64,000 nt of DNA from Isoperla grammatica (taxonomy: Eukaryota; Arthropoda; Insecta; Plecoptera; Perlodidae), in contig OX246747.1 in NCBI GenBank assembly GCA_945910005.1, positions 38,817,190 through 38,881,189 on the forward strand, written 5' to 3'. Position numbers and translations under genes: made by a program. Positions 1 through 12,220 of this stretch are shown here, in pieces. How positions within the stretch are numbered: position 1 is the first letter of the stretch; each line of letters starts with the position of its first letter. The notes beneath the pieces were generated by a model. It was not told the origin of the DNA. It worked only from the letters and a program-made list of their open reading frames with translations, and did not search any database.

Positions 1-41
1 TTTAGTTCCAGCTCAAATTAATTTCCGCTAATCTAGCAGAA

Positions 42-737
42 ATGCGGCTTCTTATCCAAAATGCTGTAGTTACTGCTGTAGTTAACAATGATATCGTCGA
101 AACGGAAAATAAACCGTCAAAACAAAACGCCGATTTAACACTTGTCACAGAAAAACTTACAGCACTGGAAAGTCAGTGGAAACTTAGTTTCGCCAGTATC
201 AAGCAAGAGATGCAGAGCTTTAAATCCAAGATACTTTCACTTGAGTACAATTGCGACAAACTAGAACAGTACTCCAGGAGGAATTGCTTACTACTACATG
301 GTGTTGCAGAGGAAAGAAACGAGCAAATCGTTGACACTGTAACTAATTTCATTAAAGAAAAATTAAATTTTCCGACTTTTTCGCAAGAAAAGCTCGACAG
401 ATGTCATAGGATTGGCAAACCTCAACCTGCCTTCCACGGAAACAAGCCACGCCCCATCATCATAAAGCTGATCCAATACACCACACGAGAGATTATATGG
501 AACCGCAAGAAGCTTCTCAGAGGCCAGAAGTTCTTGATCACCGAATCTCTTACTCAGACCAGAAACGAACTCTTGTCCCAAGTGAAGGAAGCTGTTGGTA
601 TTCGCAACTGCTGGACAAGAGATGGGATTATCAAGGCCAACTTTCAAGGGCGAATATTTAATGTGTCCACCAGAAACGACGTTGAACGACTTCTCAGACT
701 GAATCGCAGCTCCTCGACACCCGCGGACGCGGAATGA
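42..737 (+). CDS. LINE ORF1 protein (RNA-binding chaperone type)
   Basis: The 231-residue open frame has a charged, heptad-like stretch at about residues 30-75 consistent with a coiled coil. It then has the block LEQYSRRNCLLLHGV at about 75-90, which is typical of ORF1 proteins of non-LTR elements, followed by an RRM-like/C-terminal region that includes DRCHRIGK and PIIIKLI. Such proteins bind element RNA and support target-primed reverse transcription. The start at 42 is the first ATG; the in-frame stop at 3-5 makes the frame short for the family, so the N-terminus may be truncated. It lies 245 bases upstream of ORF2 on the same strand. Confidence 0.75.
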   Translation: MRLLIQNAVVTAVVNNDIVETENKPSKQNADLTLVTEKLTALESQWKLSFASIKQEMQSFKSKILSLEYNCDKLEQYSRRNCLLLHGVAEERNEQIVDTVTNFIKEKLNFPTFSQEKLDRCHRIGKPQPAFHGNKPRPIIIKLIQYTTREIIWNRKKLLRGQKFLITESLTQTRNELLSQVKEAVGIRNCWTRDGIIKANFQGRIFNVSTRNDVERLLRLNRSSSTPADAE

Positions 738-982
738 AGTATACAATACGGTTGTATTGCTCAATAGAGCCTGTTCCTATATTCTTAGCTCTTTAGTTAT
801 AACATAGTTAATACTGTAGTTTTTAGTTTTATACATATATTTTATTTTGTATTTCTATATTCGTTAGGGCCAAACTCCTCTCGAGTTCCTTACATATTGT
901 GTGTACCTATAAGTGTAAGTATTTTATAAGTTACTATACATAAGAGAATATTAAAAACGATTCTTACTATACTTAGAAAACA

Positions 983-3824
983 ATGACCATCTCACATATA
1001 AAGAAGGCAAATAATTTGGTAGTTGCCCATATTAACATTCGATCACTATTTCCAAAATACGAACTAGTTAGAGAAGTGATAATGCAACACCAAATAGATA
1101 TTTTAGCGATTTCAGAAACATGGCTAAATCCTGAGTTGCCAAATAAGCACATGCAAATTGAAAACTATTCACTTATCCGCTGCGATAGAGATGATGGCTA
1201 TGGAGGCGTGGCATTTTATGTCAAAACTTGTCTCAATGTTAAAAACATAAGCATAGAAAGACACGAAAATGAAAACACTAGCCTTGAACACCTCTGGATC
1301 AAATTTAAACAAAAAAATGTATCTTTCGTGATAGGAGTGATGTACATTCCACACTACACAAAACACCCTCAAGCTCTTGACAGTTTTGTAAATGTACTCT
1401 CACAAATTATTCCTACATCTGATCACATTTTAATACTTGGCGACATTAATATTAACTTGTTAAACAGAGACTTACCCGGTACAAAAATGTTCGAATCAAT
1501 ATTAGACTGTTTCAGCTTACACCAAATGGTGAGAACGCCTACAAGAATAACAGAATCTACTGCGACACTTATTGATCCATTTATTATAAATGACCCCAAA
1601 TTAATACGCATATTGGATGTAGTAGATGAGGAATTATCTGACCATCACTTAATTATCTGCAATTTAAACACTCCAAAACACACAATACCGACAGTTTTTA
1701 AAACCTACAGAAACATGAAAGCAATAAATAGTGAAGAGTTCAATGCCGAGGCAATACAAATGGATTGGGATAGCATAGCAAGCACCAATGACCCAAACCA
1801 GCAAGTAGTTATTTTAAATGAATTAATATACCATTTACTAAACAAATTTGCCCCTTTGCTTACAAAAAAAATATCTAAACCCAAAGCTCCATGGATAACG
1901 GATAGTGTTAAAGTATTAATAAAAGATAAAAAGAAGGCACTTGCCAACTGGAATAAGAAAAAACAACCTTCCGAGTGGGATAAATACAAAATAATTCGAA
2001 ATAAATTATCTGCTAGCATAAAAAAAGAAAAACGAATATTTCTCGAAGACAATCTTAATAAGAGCGGAAAAGATACGTGGGAAACCCTAAAACAATTAGA
2101 GATACATGGTGGAAATCATTGTCCACTGCCTAAACATTTATCGAAACCTGATGAATTGAATAACCATTTTCTGGATTCCATACCAAGAAAGGACGTCAAT
2201 AAAGACACCCTTACCTATTACTTGAACAATACTCACACGAATGTTGAAAATAAGTTAAGTTTTAAAATTGTAACGCCATCTGACATTCTGAATATTTTTA
2301 ACTCCTTGAAATCAAATGCAATAGGAATAGACGGCATCTCGTTAAGAGTCGTCAAAATGGTTTTGCCTTTCTGCCTACTCCACCTAACAGGGATTATAAA
2401 TAACAGTATTATAGCTGGTACTTTTCCTCTACTGTGGAAGCAATCATTAATTACGCCTATACCGAAAATCTCAAATCCAAAAACGTTTAGTGAACTAAGG
2501 CCGATAAGCATTCTTCCGTTTATGTCTAAAATTCTAGAAAAAATTATTTTAAATCAGTTATCGGCCCATTGCTATATGAATGATATTATCCCCCCATATC
2601 AGTCTGGTTTTAGACCACATTACAGTACTACAACATCGTTAACAGCAATAACTGATGACATTTTAAAAGCTAAAGATGATAAGAAGGCCACAGCAATGAT
2701 AATGTTAGACTTCTCTAAAGCATTTGATACCATAAGTCATCAGCTACTCCTAGCAAAGCTAAAATATATAGGGCTAGATCACATTGCTTTATCACTTATA
2801 TGCAGTTTTCTAAGAGACAGGACTCAAGCCGTAAAAATAGAGCAGCAAATTTCCCAACCGAGAACAATCAGCAGGGGGACACCCCAGGGAGCAATATTAA
2901 GCCCTCTATTCTTCTCAATTTACACTTCTGACCTGTTAAAAAAAACTTCAACATTGCAAGCCACAGTCATACGCTGATGATATTCAACTTACACATTCAT
3001 TCCAAATTAAAGATATTCATGAAGCACAAATTAAAATAAACTCGGATTTAGAACAAATCTACGCGGAGTCAGAAAACCATGCCCTCTCTTTAAATCCTAC
3101 TAAGTCCACTGTCCTTTATTTTAGCCCCCATAAGGAAAACATTAACTCAAAAGACGGAGGAGAACTGAAGCTGACTATAAACAATGAAACCCTTCCATTA
3201 GTAGAAAAAGCAAAAAATCTTGGTATTATTTTTGACAAAAATTTGCAATTTGATGCCCATGTCTCTAAACTGATGCAATCGATTTTCGGCATGCTAAAAC
3301 ACTTATACCGTTTCAACGGACTTCTTACTACAAACGTAAAGAAACTTTTAATTAACTCAACGATTTTCTCGAAAATAGATTATGCAGATGTGGTATATGG
3401 GCCGTGCCTTAATCAACATCAAAAGAACAAACTACAATTAGGCCAAAATGCTTGTGTTCGCTTCATAAAAAATTTACGTAAATATGACCACATTTCACCA
3501 GCGTATAAGTCCCTTAAAATGCTTCGCCTACAAGAGAGACGTGAGCTACACGTAGCATGCTTAGTCCATAAAATAATTGCTCATAGAGAACCAACATATT
3601 TACTCAACAAAATTCCACTAAGAAGTAATTTCCATTCGGTCAATGTAAGGAGTCGATCACAATTAGCAGTTTTTCACCACCAAACAAATCAGTTCAGAAA
3701 ATCGTTTACTTACAATGCATCCAAAATATACAATTCATTACCACAGAACCATCGCTCCTACAATTATATTAAATTTAAAAGAGAAACAGAAAAATACTTA
3801 CTACACAAATCTGAAATATTGTAA
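983..3824 (+). pseudogene. LINE ORF2: endonuclease-reverse transcriptase, frameshifted
   Basis: Frame 1 (983-2977) starts with an exonuclease-endonuclease-phosphatase fold. VAHINIRSLF is near residue 14, followed by AISETWLN, ILGDININLL and the catalytic SDHHLI block near residue 219. The RT domain follows with LRPISILPFMSKILEKI, YQSGFRPHYSTTTSL, LDFSKAFD near residue 575 and RGTPQGAILSP near 631. Frame 1 then hits a stop at 2975-2977. The catalytic YADD box (TAC at 2970-2972) is in another frame, which stays open to the stop at 3822-3824. The change falls at or near an eight-A run (2938-2945), so a one-base A insertion is the simplest cause. EN nicks target DNA and RT copies the element RNA. 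No RNase H is seen. Confidence 0.87.
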
Positions 3825-4490
3825 TTTTAATCACATCCCAATTTAATGTACATTAAATACTTCTCGTAGTGTTACATTGTTGTCGTGCTATATTTCATTA
3901 TCTATCGATAAAAACGGTTATTTTTAATATATTTTAATACTCTCTTAATGTTATATTGCTAATATATTAAGAAATGTGATGTAGTATTCATGTTTTTCTC
4001 TGTTACCAATATACGGTAGGCCTGTTTGTGACTTTTTCCGCTGCTACTTTTAGTTTAGATTTGAATCAAGATTATATATTTATACATAACTATAATATCA
4101 CATCTAGTTTCTATGCCATCATTCTAATGTACTGTGTATTGTTTTCACCTTCCTTTTCATACTTTTTTTTAGTTGAACTTTAGTCTTTAACTCTATTTTA
4201 AAATTAGATGTTTAAAGAAAAACTGTATAGTGTACTTCACCCTTACATGTCTAGTTTTTAAGATTGAATAATCATATAATAATGTCAGTTTTATAGGTAC
4301 TTCATTTAGTGTAATTTTAAGAAGGGTTAATTGTTAGAAAAGTACATATGTACTTAAATTCGCCCATTTTTTTTTCTTTTCATAATATTTTTATTTCCTA
4401 ATGTATTTGTTCATATACCAGTGCAGTTGTATTTTGTATGTAAAAGAAAAAAAAATAAAGACGCTATTATTATTATTATTATTAATAGCA
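3825..4490 (+). other. AT-rich 3' untranslated region and tail of the LINE
   Basis: No coding signal follows the ORF2 stop at 3824. The stretch is T- and A-rich and closes with an A-rich patch and an (ATT)n microsatellite at about 4465-4486, the kind of simple 3' tail many LINEs carry. The exact 3' end is inferred from that tail. Confidence 0.55.
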
Positions 4491-5215
4491 CTTCATGTAA
4501 AACAACATTCAATATTAAACTAAGAAAATGGATTAAAGACATAGGTCGTGAATTCTGCTCAGATACTATAAACAATAAATTAAACTTTAAACTAAGGTCT
4601 ATTCATACGTATTAGTTTATTCATTACTGTTTCTTTTCCAAACAATTCGAGTAAGAATTAACTTACTACCTATACTTCCTCTTCCGTTCTTCTTTATTTC
4701 ATACCAAAAATTACAAAACAAAAAGTTCTTCCATATGTTGGAAATGTTGCTAGTTGCTGTGTTGCTAGTTGCTATATGTTGCTAGTTACTAGTTCATATT
4801 ATATTTAGCAGCCTAATTTAGGGTGGAAATAAAAAATAATAGAAATATTGTAACCTCCACTCACTTTCAGTTATTTGTCTTTTCATGTTTTTTTATTTAT
4901 TTTTGTATTCTGTATTTTGTATTTGCGTGCTATATCAAGTCAGAATAATATGTCATCTTGTCATATTGATTTAAATGTGTTATATGTTAATGTAAATGTG
5001 CAAGCTCCCATGCACAGGATGCTACGTCCTAGGTGGGTATTCTTCTACCTTACCTTTATTATCTTATCTGAAGTTATCTTATCATCTTATTATCTTATCT
5101 TTGAAAAATACATTCATGTGTAATATTCGTGTAAGACAAACAAAAAACAAAACAGAAACTAACTAGTGTTTTTATTAATAATAAAGCAAAATTGAATTGA
5201 AATTGAATTGAAATT
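4491..5215 (+). mobile_element. Probable 3' end of a second LINE
   Basis: This AT-rich stretch has no convincing ORF. It ends at about 5190-5215 in a tandem ATTGA/AATTG-type tail (TTGAATTGAAATTGAATTG), which resembles the short-repeat 3' tails of invertebrate LINEs. Short open frames at 4421-4615 and 4875-5123 were not recognised. The assignment rests on the tail alone. Confidence 0.3.
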
Positions 5216-5479
5216 GAAAAATGTTACAACAAGCCCCAATCTCCCCTGGAGTTCGTTTGGCGAAAAAAATGGCTTCTATTCCGTTTGGTTTCTAATCCGT
5301 GTGGGGGCTATTCCGCGCCCACCCCACTCCCTCAAACTCTCATTGAACCCCGGTAAATATGTTGTTGTCATGTCTGCCCCCCCTGGAGAAATATCCTTGA
5401 GGCGCCCTCGTATGTTATGTTATGTATTTTATATTTGCAACAGGACCGAGATCCAACTAGTGCAAATTTAAAAGACTGC

Positions 5480-5880
5480 ACGATGATTGACGAATGATAA
5501 TGAGGAAGGGAGGAGGGGAAGCCTGGTACCGGATTGTAGCCTTCTCCTGTCGAAAAGTACCAACATGACCATTGGCTTTACGTCCCATCCGAAAGGACGG
5601 TGTAGCTTTGACCAGTCATATGAGTTCCTCCACTAACCTGGACTGCCGAACAGTTGGCGAGAAGAACGAAGCTGTTACACAAGCTTTCGAACCCTCTACA
5701 TGCTCTAACCAACGGTAACTTGTGTTTCGGAGGAGAATGGTCACCCATCCACCTCAGTCCTGACCCAGTCCGAGGTTGCTTAACTACGGTGTTCATATGG
5801 GAACCGGCTAAACGACCGCGGCTAAACCGTTGGATTATTACATGTCTTACAACATCACATTTTATGTTTGAAACGCAACA
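5480..5880. other. Unidentified GC-balanced stretch, possibly an old interspersed repeat
   Basis: Base composition changes sharply from the AT-rich flank. The stretch includes GGCTTTACGTCCCATCCG near 5574 and then runs straight into the 82-bp array at 5881. The TTTACGTCCC-type core looks like a motif seen in dispersed invertebrate repeats (compare GGCTTAACGTC at 41049 in this window). Open frames on both strands (5578-6012 minus, 5654-5944 plus) are not recognisable proteins and run into the array. No gene is called. Confidence 0.3.
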
Positions 5881-6460
5881 TTCAAACGCCCCGGTCGAGA
5901 TGTCCTGCCAGATACGCGGGCACGGACCAACTACCGCCGGGTAGCGATAGCCATTAGCCATATTCAAACGCCCCGGTCGAGATGTCCTGCCAGATACGAG
6001 GGCACGGACCAACTACCGCCGGGTAGCGATAGCCATTAGCCATATTCAAACGTCCCGGTCGAGATGTCCTGCCAGATACGCGGGCACGGACCAACTACCG
6101 CCGGGTAGCGATAGCCATTAGCCATATTCAAACGTCCCGGTCGAGATGTCCTGCCAGATACGCGGGCACGGACTAACTACCGCCGGGTAGCGATAGCCAT
6201 TAGCCATATTCAAACGTCCCGGTCGAGATGTCCTGCCAGATACGAGGGCACGGACCAACTACCGCCGGGTAGCGATAGCCATTAGCCATATTCAAACGTC
6301 CCGGTCGAGATGTCCTGCCAGATACGCGGGCACGGACTAACTACCGCCGGGTAGCGATAGCCATTAGCCATATTCAAACGTCCCGGTCGAGATGTCCTGC
6401 CAGATACGCGGGCACGGACCAACTACCGCCGGGTAGCGATAGCCATTAGCCATATTCAAA
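5881..6460. repeat. 82-bp tandem satellite, 7 units
   Basis: The start motif TTCAAACG recurs at 5881, 5963, 6045, 6127, 6209, 6291, 6373 and 6455, an exact 82-base period without indels. Units differ by only a few substitutions (CGCCCCGG or CGTCCCGG, ATACGCGG or ATACGAGG, GGACCAAC or GGACTAAC). Each contains the short palindrome-like ACTACCGCCGGGTAGC. Confidence 0.95.
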
Positions 6461-7060
6461 ATTGATCAGTGGAATGTGAGGTGACTTGATTGGTTGGTAG
6501 TTAAGAAAAGTTGAGTCGAGAATGCAATATTTGTGTACCAATTTTAATCACACCCAACTGAAATTAATATTAACATTAAAAAATAATGCTCAACCTTATG
6601 GGGGATGGAGGGAGGGGTGACACCCAAAAGTCACCTTCCCCCCCCTCCCTTACTGTGTGGTACACGTGTTAAGGACCTGTGAAAATGACAAATAAGAATG
6701 GAAGAAGAAAATAGGGGTCTATTAACTTGGCTCCCCCACTTTCAAGTTTAAAAACCATCACCTTATTAGGCCATATTTTGGCACTATTTTTTTTTAATTT
6801 ACAAAAAACCATGACGTTTTAATCCCCACCGTTTGGCAGGAATTTGCATGACAAAATGGGGGAGCCACGTAGTGGTGGTTAATCGTAATTATTTAATGGC
6901 GGATTTCGATTTGTAAACCATACCCTCTCTAGCCTTCTTGCGCGACATATTTGAACGAAGCGCCTGTCGTCTCGTAACAGCCCCTGATGGCCGCAACCCG
7001 CCGCACGTGGAAGTAACGCTATTTGCGTACGGTTTACAAAAACTGTTTTCTTCCCGCTCG
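6461..7060. other. Intergenic, no feature recognised
   Basis: The stretch holds an AT-rich spacer, a C-rich run near 6635-6650 and a poly-T run near 6785. From about 6900 the GC-richer sequence leads into the degenerate repeat field that follows. No coding signal was recognised on either strand. Confidence 0.4.
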
Positions 7061-7800
7061 TGACGGCGGGCCGTAAGACCCAAACTTTGTGTGTTGTGGC
7101 CCAACCTGTAGGGGCCGTAAACCCAAACTTTGTGTGTTGTGGCCCCACCTGTAGGGGCCATAAGACCCAAACTTTTCCTGAAACAATTTAAAATTTGCTT
7201 TACCCGAAGTAGAACAATTGTGCGTTCCAACCCCTACGGTAGGTGCCACAAGACCGAAAATTTGGGTGTCCCGTCACTTTGTGCGTTGTGGGTACCTCTG
7301 TTGATAAAATTCGGACTTGTAAAATCTTCAATTTTGTGTCTTGTGGGCATTGTGTGTTACGGGGTTTGTGTGCTATGGCACCTCTTTTGTGTCTCCCGGC
7401 CCGTCTGGAGGGGCCGTTCTACACAAAGTTAAACGATTGTGTGTTCCGACCCCTACGGTTGGTGCCACAAGACCGAAAATTTGGGCGTCCCGTCACTTTG
7501 GGCGTTGTGGGTACCTCTGTCGGGAAAAGTAGGACTTAAAATAAATTGCACTTTAGTGTCTTGTGGGTATTGTGTGTTACGGGGTTTGGGCGTTGTGGCC
7601 CGTACTGTCTATGGACTCTAAATAAATATCGGACTTACATAAATTCAACAGTTTGGGTCTTGTGACGATTGGGTGCTATGGGGTTTGGGTGTTGTGGCCC
7701 GAACTGTCAATGGACTTTAAAAAAATGAATTTTGGGTCTTACGACCCGTCCGGAAACACTCTAAAAATTTACGAAACATTTTGTGTCTTGTGGGTATTGT
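7060..7800. repeat. Degenerate dispersed GT-rich repeat field
   Basis: Recurring words include TTTGTGTGTTGTGGCC (7085, 7128), AAGACCGAAAATTTGG (7251, 7468), GTTGTGGGTACCTCTGT (7285, 7503) and TTGTGTGTTACGGGG (about 7348, 7567), with two or more imperfect copies of blocks 45 to 230 bases apart. These make overlapping short open frames on both strands that do not resemble any protein. They look like an eroded higher-order satellite. Confidence 0.6.
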
Positions 7801-7839
7801 GTGTTGTGGGGTTTGTGTGTTATGGCCCCGACCCCGTTT

Positions 7840-8460
7840 GGAACCGGAAGAGTGCACACACACCCAATGTGTGTGCGGTAATCCGTTGTGGACAGGAACA
7901 CCGCACAAAATGTGTGCTGCGATCCGTTTGGAACCGGAACAGCGCACACACACCCAATGTGTGTGCGGTAATCCGTTGTGGACAGGAACACCGCACAAAA
8001 TGTGTGCTGTGATCCGTTTGGAACCGGAACAGCGCACACACGCGAAGTGTGTGCTGTAATCCGTTATGGTCTGGAACAGCGCACAAACTACCACATGGAA
8101 CAGCGCACAAAATGTGTGCTGTGATCCGTTTGAAACCGGAACAGCGCACACACGCGAAGTGTGTGCTGTAATCCGTTATGGTCTGGAACAGCGCACAAAC
8201 TACCACAAGGAATAGCGCACAAAATGTGTGCTGTGATCCGTTTGGAACCGGAACAGCGCACACACGCTTATGTGTAAACATTGTGCTGTGATCCGTTCTG
8301 TACCGGATTACCGCACACAAATTAACGTGTGTGCGGTAATCCGCTCTGCAACGGAACAGAACACAATCATCACATTTGGCAACACCGCACGCTTCGGAAG
8401 TGTTCGGTTTGTGCTCTGTTCCGTTGTGCCCTATTCCGTTGTGCTCTGTTCTGTGTACCC
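7840..8460. repeat. Tandem array of imperfect hairpins (GCGCACACA/TGTGTGCTGT)
   Basis: Units alternate GATCCGTTTGGAACCGGAAC with CA-rich and TG-rich complementary arms, for example AGCGCACACACGCGAAGTGTGTGCTGT. Each unit can therefore fold on itself. The clearest hairpin is perfect: a 16-base arm at 8304-8319 (CGGATTACCGCACACA), an 8-base loop, and its exact complement at 8328-8343. Long open frames across the field are products of periodicity. Confidence 0.75.
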
Positions 8461-8529
8461 CTTTCATGCTGTCATATTACATTCTTACATTCTTTCATTC
8501 TTATTATATTCCTTAAAAGTTGAATCTTA

Positions 8530-9900
8530 GAGCGATAAAATAAGTCAATTATTTTTACTAGTGTCAGATTGAACGTTATTGTAAAATGATCGTTTTCAGT
8601 TATAATATTTGGACCTCGTGTGGTCTTGTTGAACGAAGTCCTAGACAGACAGGTTTACAAGCTGGAAGGAATGCGGGGATGTTCTCGCGGCGACCTTTGT
8701 ATCTTACGTCACAATTGTTGTGTCTGGCCGGCTGGATCGATATTCTTGAAGCACAATCTGAACCTACCTAGCTAGTAGCTACCTAGCTACCTAGCTAGCC
8801 CTAGACAAAGTCTCTTACACGACAAACACAATTTAAACCCTCTCAGACCACAATTCGACGCTTGAGGACATACATTTGTGTTATTATCACAGTCATATGG
8901 GACCATTTTTCTCATTGGTCGCTGTTTAGATTAAAACCACTTGTGATTTTTTTTATTTTCCCGTTAGTTTCAATGTTGTGAATGGTACCTTGATTAGTGA
9001 CGGTTTGAAATTTATACTTACGAAAATCGTTAAAAACAAGAGAATTGATATGTCCCGGAAATTTGATTAATGTCTAGTTTTTCTTACATTTGATAGGCAG
9101 AAATATGAAATGATGTTTATAGGGGAAAATCTATTTTTACACTTCCAGGAATAATCATTTTGGTCACAAATTTTGGTTCCAAAGTGTCCGCAAAGTTCTC
9201 AATAAAATCATAATACATTTCTTTTGAAAAATATATTAATCTTATAACGTAAGCATCCAATTTATTATGAATGTGTTAGGTTTCTTTATCAGCTATTAAA
9301 AATTTATATCTAAAACGGTTAGATTGAGATTCTAACAACATTATGCGCAGTGGAAGCGTTCTGGTTGCTATGCGGTTGCTAAGGAGAAACAAACATCAAC
9401 AAACTAAATAGAATCATTTTGTCCAAGTGCTTTGCAAATACTTGAAGACAAAGACCACTTGGATTATTCCAAAGCACTTACAGAGCGATATAGCGCACTT
9501 ATCTTCAACAAAGAATAGGAATCGTAGGTTCCTTTTGTCTTTTGAGTTTATTTTTCTGCTTTCCAGTATATGTAGCTTTCAATAGACGTCACGTGGCGGC
9601 CATTATGAGGTACACATTGCTTGTTTACATTTGTTCTGTCAATAGAAGACACATATGTTATCCAGGAAATATCACAGTTTCAAGCCGTATAGATTGATGT
9701 GTGCAGGTAAAAGTTCAAGAAAGTGATAACACATTCAAATGATTGTCTTCAAACAGACTTTACGCGTTCTTATTTTGTTTTCTGTCATTATGTACGGAAC
9801 CTTTGTTTGAAAACAGTTGATGTGTCAGTCAAAGGTGTCGGAAGAACGTAAACAAATGTTTACAGAGTACTACAGTATGGCTACCGTGCGATACCGGAAA
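8530..9900. other. AT-rich intergenic, no gene recognised
   Basis: A CTAG/AGCT-rich quasi-palindromic patch lies at about 8765-8800 (repeats of TACCTAGC). Otherwise the sequence is AT-rich and unique-looking, with no ORF, splice pattern or RNA gene that I can support. Confidence 0.4.
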
Positions 9901-10345
9901 TGACGTTATTGCAAGCTCCCTATTGAGGCAGGTCCCTCGTGGTGACCGGTGCCCGCAAAGAGGGAACTCATTTAAATCATCAACATTTTCTTGCTCATTT
10001 CTTCAACTTTTGTGTCCGTCTCTTTTCATTCTTAGCGTCGTGCTTTGCGACTTGGATACCCATTATTGTCCACGCCCGCCCGCACCCCCTTCATCCCCTA
10101 ACTGGACTCCCCTATGACGACCCCGGCCATGATTTGGCTGACATCATGTGACATAGCTGTCTTGTAATCATACACACCACAGATAAAATGAAAATTAATT
10201 TTAGGAGGTCCAATGTTCGGTTCCCGGGTCGATCTGAGTTTGTTTCTTGTTTATTTACTATTGAAATTGGTTTAAATCTATGTACATGATACTGTTGTAT
10301 ATTAAACGGTGAGCTCGAAACTGTCATAGCAACAAAGCACATTAT
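9901..10345. other. Unassigned unique-looking sequence
   Basis: Short open frames at 9923-10117, 9939-10151 (plus) and 10112-10342 (minus) overlap one another and resemble no protein I know. Near 10303 the sequence GGTGAGCTCGAAACTGTCATAGCAAC resembles the GACTTTGGAGCCGTC-type arm at 47911-47935, suggesting a shared transposon end. Confidence 0.3.
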
Positions 10346-10930
10346 TACTGAATATGAGTGGGTAAAACAACAATAAAAACAATTGTATGTTTTTTGCTTT
10401 TTTTGCTATTGTTGTGTTTGTCTATTCGTCCCGTTTTTTTTTAACTGTAAACCTGACACTATTTTGTTCTGTTTTCATAAATATACTTGCGACTTGTATG
10501 GTTTGTGGTGTCTACTACAGTTAATGGTTGTGTATTATTGTAATTGTATTTGGGAAGCGATGAGTTTGGAGCAGTCACAGCACATTAGAACTGACCAAAA
10601 ATCAGTTCTCTTTACGTGAGTGGGTACACAATAAAAACAAATGTATGTTTTTTTTGTATTTTGCTATTGTTGTGTTTGTATATTTGTCCCGACTGTAGAT
10701 TGTGACACTATTTTGTTGTATGTTCATAATAAATATACTTGACTTGTATGGTTCTGATGTCCGTTGTAGTTGATGGTGAAGTTATTATTCTAATTATGTT
10801 TTTCTTGTACTTGTTATTGTAATTATGTGTTTCTTGTATTTGTTATTGTAATTATGTGTTTCTTGTACTTGTTATTGTAATTATGTTATTCTTGTACTTG
10901 TTATTGTAGTTATGTGTTTCTTGTACTTAT
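10346..10930. repeat. AT-rich diverged duplication plus about 29-bp tandem repeat
   Basis: Two diverged copies of about 270 bases begin near 10350 (GTGGGTAAAACAACAATAAA) and 10620 (GTGGGTACACAATAAAAACA). From about 10786 to 10930 there is a tandem run of a roughly 29-base word containing TTATTGTAATTATGTGTTTC and TTGTACTTG, five copies with small changes. Confidence 0.6.
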
Positions 10931-10939
10931 TATTGCATT

Positions 10940-11490
10940 GAGTGTGTGTGAGAGGAAATATAGTACTACAATATTATGTTTGTAATTATGTTATTATTTG
11001 TACAGTAGAGCCCCAACAACAACTATCGGGATCGTGATCGTAATCTGGATCGGGATCGCAATCGTACATTGTCCCATTGCGACATTACGACATTACGATT
11101 TAGTAGTAGTAACAACCATGTTTAACTTAACTCTTTCACGATTTCCCGATCCGAATAACGATCACGATGCCGACAATTGGGTTATTGAGAACATGCCAAA
11201 CGTTTATGCCAGTCAAAAGAATGATTTAAAGTTAAATTAAGAATCTAAATTTGTCAGAATGAGCTTCCGCTCTTTACATCGACAGATTACGATTACACTA
11301 GACTAAGCTAAACTAATCTAAACTTAACTAAACTAAAAAAAACAACAATTGGAAATAAGTAATGTGAACAATGCAAAGTCAGGCTTACATTTTGTCTTAA
11401 TTTTAGGTAAAGATTATTGATTTTGATTGCCTAAAATCTTAAAAATAATGTTATAATAATATAAATAAAATTGAGTAAAATTGGAAAAAC
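10940..11490. other. AT-rich intergenic, no gene recognised
   Basis: A GATCGG/GATCGTAATC simple-sequence patch lies at 11025-11070. The open frame at 10998-11240 (80 codons, plus) starts in that patch and is not recognisable. A TAAACT-rich simple repeat is at about 11300-11335. Confidence 0.35.
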
Positions 11491-11504
11491 AAACAATACG
11501 AATA

Positions 11505-11620
11505 TACCTGTCCACCCTATCCCATTTGACCCCGGAGTGTGGGTTGGTCTTGGGTGGCTCTGCGTGTCGTACGAGGCGACAAAGGGCCCGACACAAGGAT
11601 TGATTATGTCACAAAACAAC
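11505..11620 (-). repeat. Dispersed-repeat core related to the 41-kb element
   Basis: Read on the minus strand this stretch gives GTCGCCTCGTACGACACGC followed by AGAGCCACCCAAGACC and CCGGGGTC. This parallels the 68-bp unit at 41.3-42.3 kb (GTCGCCTCTTACGACTAGC, AGAGTCACTCTGGGCC, CCCCGGG). Shared order and spacing imply one old dispersed repeat family, probably SINE-like. The family name is not verified. Confidence 0.5.
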
Positions 11621-11789
11621 AAATACCCCCTTTCCCTTCACCCACGCAAGTTTATTTCAGTGTCGTCTTCTGAGTGGGTCGTTAACAAGTAAGCTCATTT
11701 TGATATTGACCATTATTGCGTTCACACATATTTCTAGTGTTTGGGGTTTGGATTTATACTCAGTGTGTGTACGATAGTCATATTATAGA

Positions 11790-12022
11790 GTGGAATTCAC
11801 CCCCAGTGTTTACCCGGGTAGTAGACACGGGTACCCCCACCACCGGACATCGGCTGGGCGGGGTGGGGGGCAAGGGGGGGGGGAGCTGGTAAGTAACCGA
11901 CGTTAAAAGGGTGGCTGTAATTTGTGTATAATTAAGATTCCATTGTAATAAATAATACCACTAGTGATTGAAAGATAAATAATATGAATAATAGGTATAA
12001 TTTATTTATTTATTTATTTATG

Positions 12023-12105
<83 letters not shown>

Positions 12106-12184
12106 TTAATTAATTTATCTATTTATTTATCTATTTATTTATCTATTTATTCATTCATTTATTTATTTATGTATGTATTTATTT

Positions 12185-12220
<36 letters not shown>

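Larger units (their letters stand above)
1..4490 (+). mobile_element. Non-LTR retrotransposon (LINE), two ORFs, decayed
   Basis: An ORF1-type protein at 42-737 is followed by an endonuclease-reverse transcriptase ORF at 983-3824 and an AT-rich 3' region that ends near an (ATT)n tract at about 4465-4486. ORF order, an apurinic-type endonuclease and an RT without RNase H fit the CR1/L2/Jockey group of LINEs; the exact clade is not assigned. The 5' end is cut by the window or truncated: a TAG lies at 3-5 in the ORF1 frame. ORF2 carries one frameshift, so this copy is probably not autonomous. Confidence 0.88.

Noticed and set aside
2930..2980. Programmed -1 ribosomal frameshift in LINE ORF2
   Set aside because: The downstream frame needs a +1 change, and this element group is not known to use frameshifting in mid-RT. 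A one-base insertion in the A run is simpler.
10195..10240. tRNA-like GGTTCCCGGGTCGATC near 10218
   Set aside because: Only a T-arm-like word; no A box or acceptor pairing nearby.
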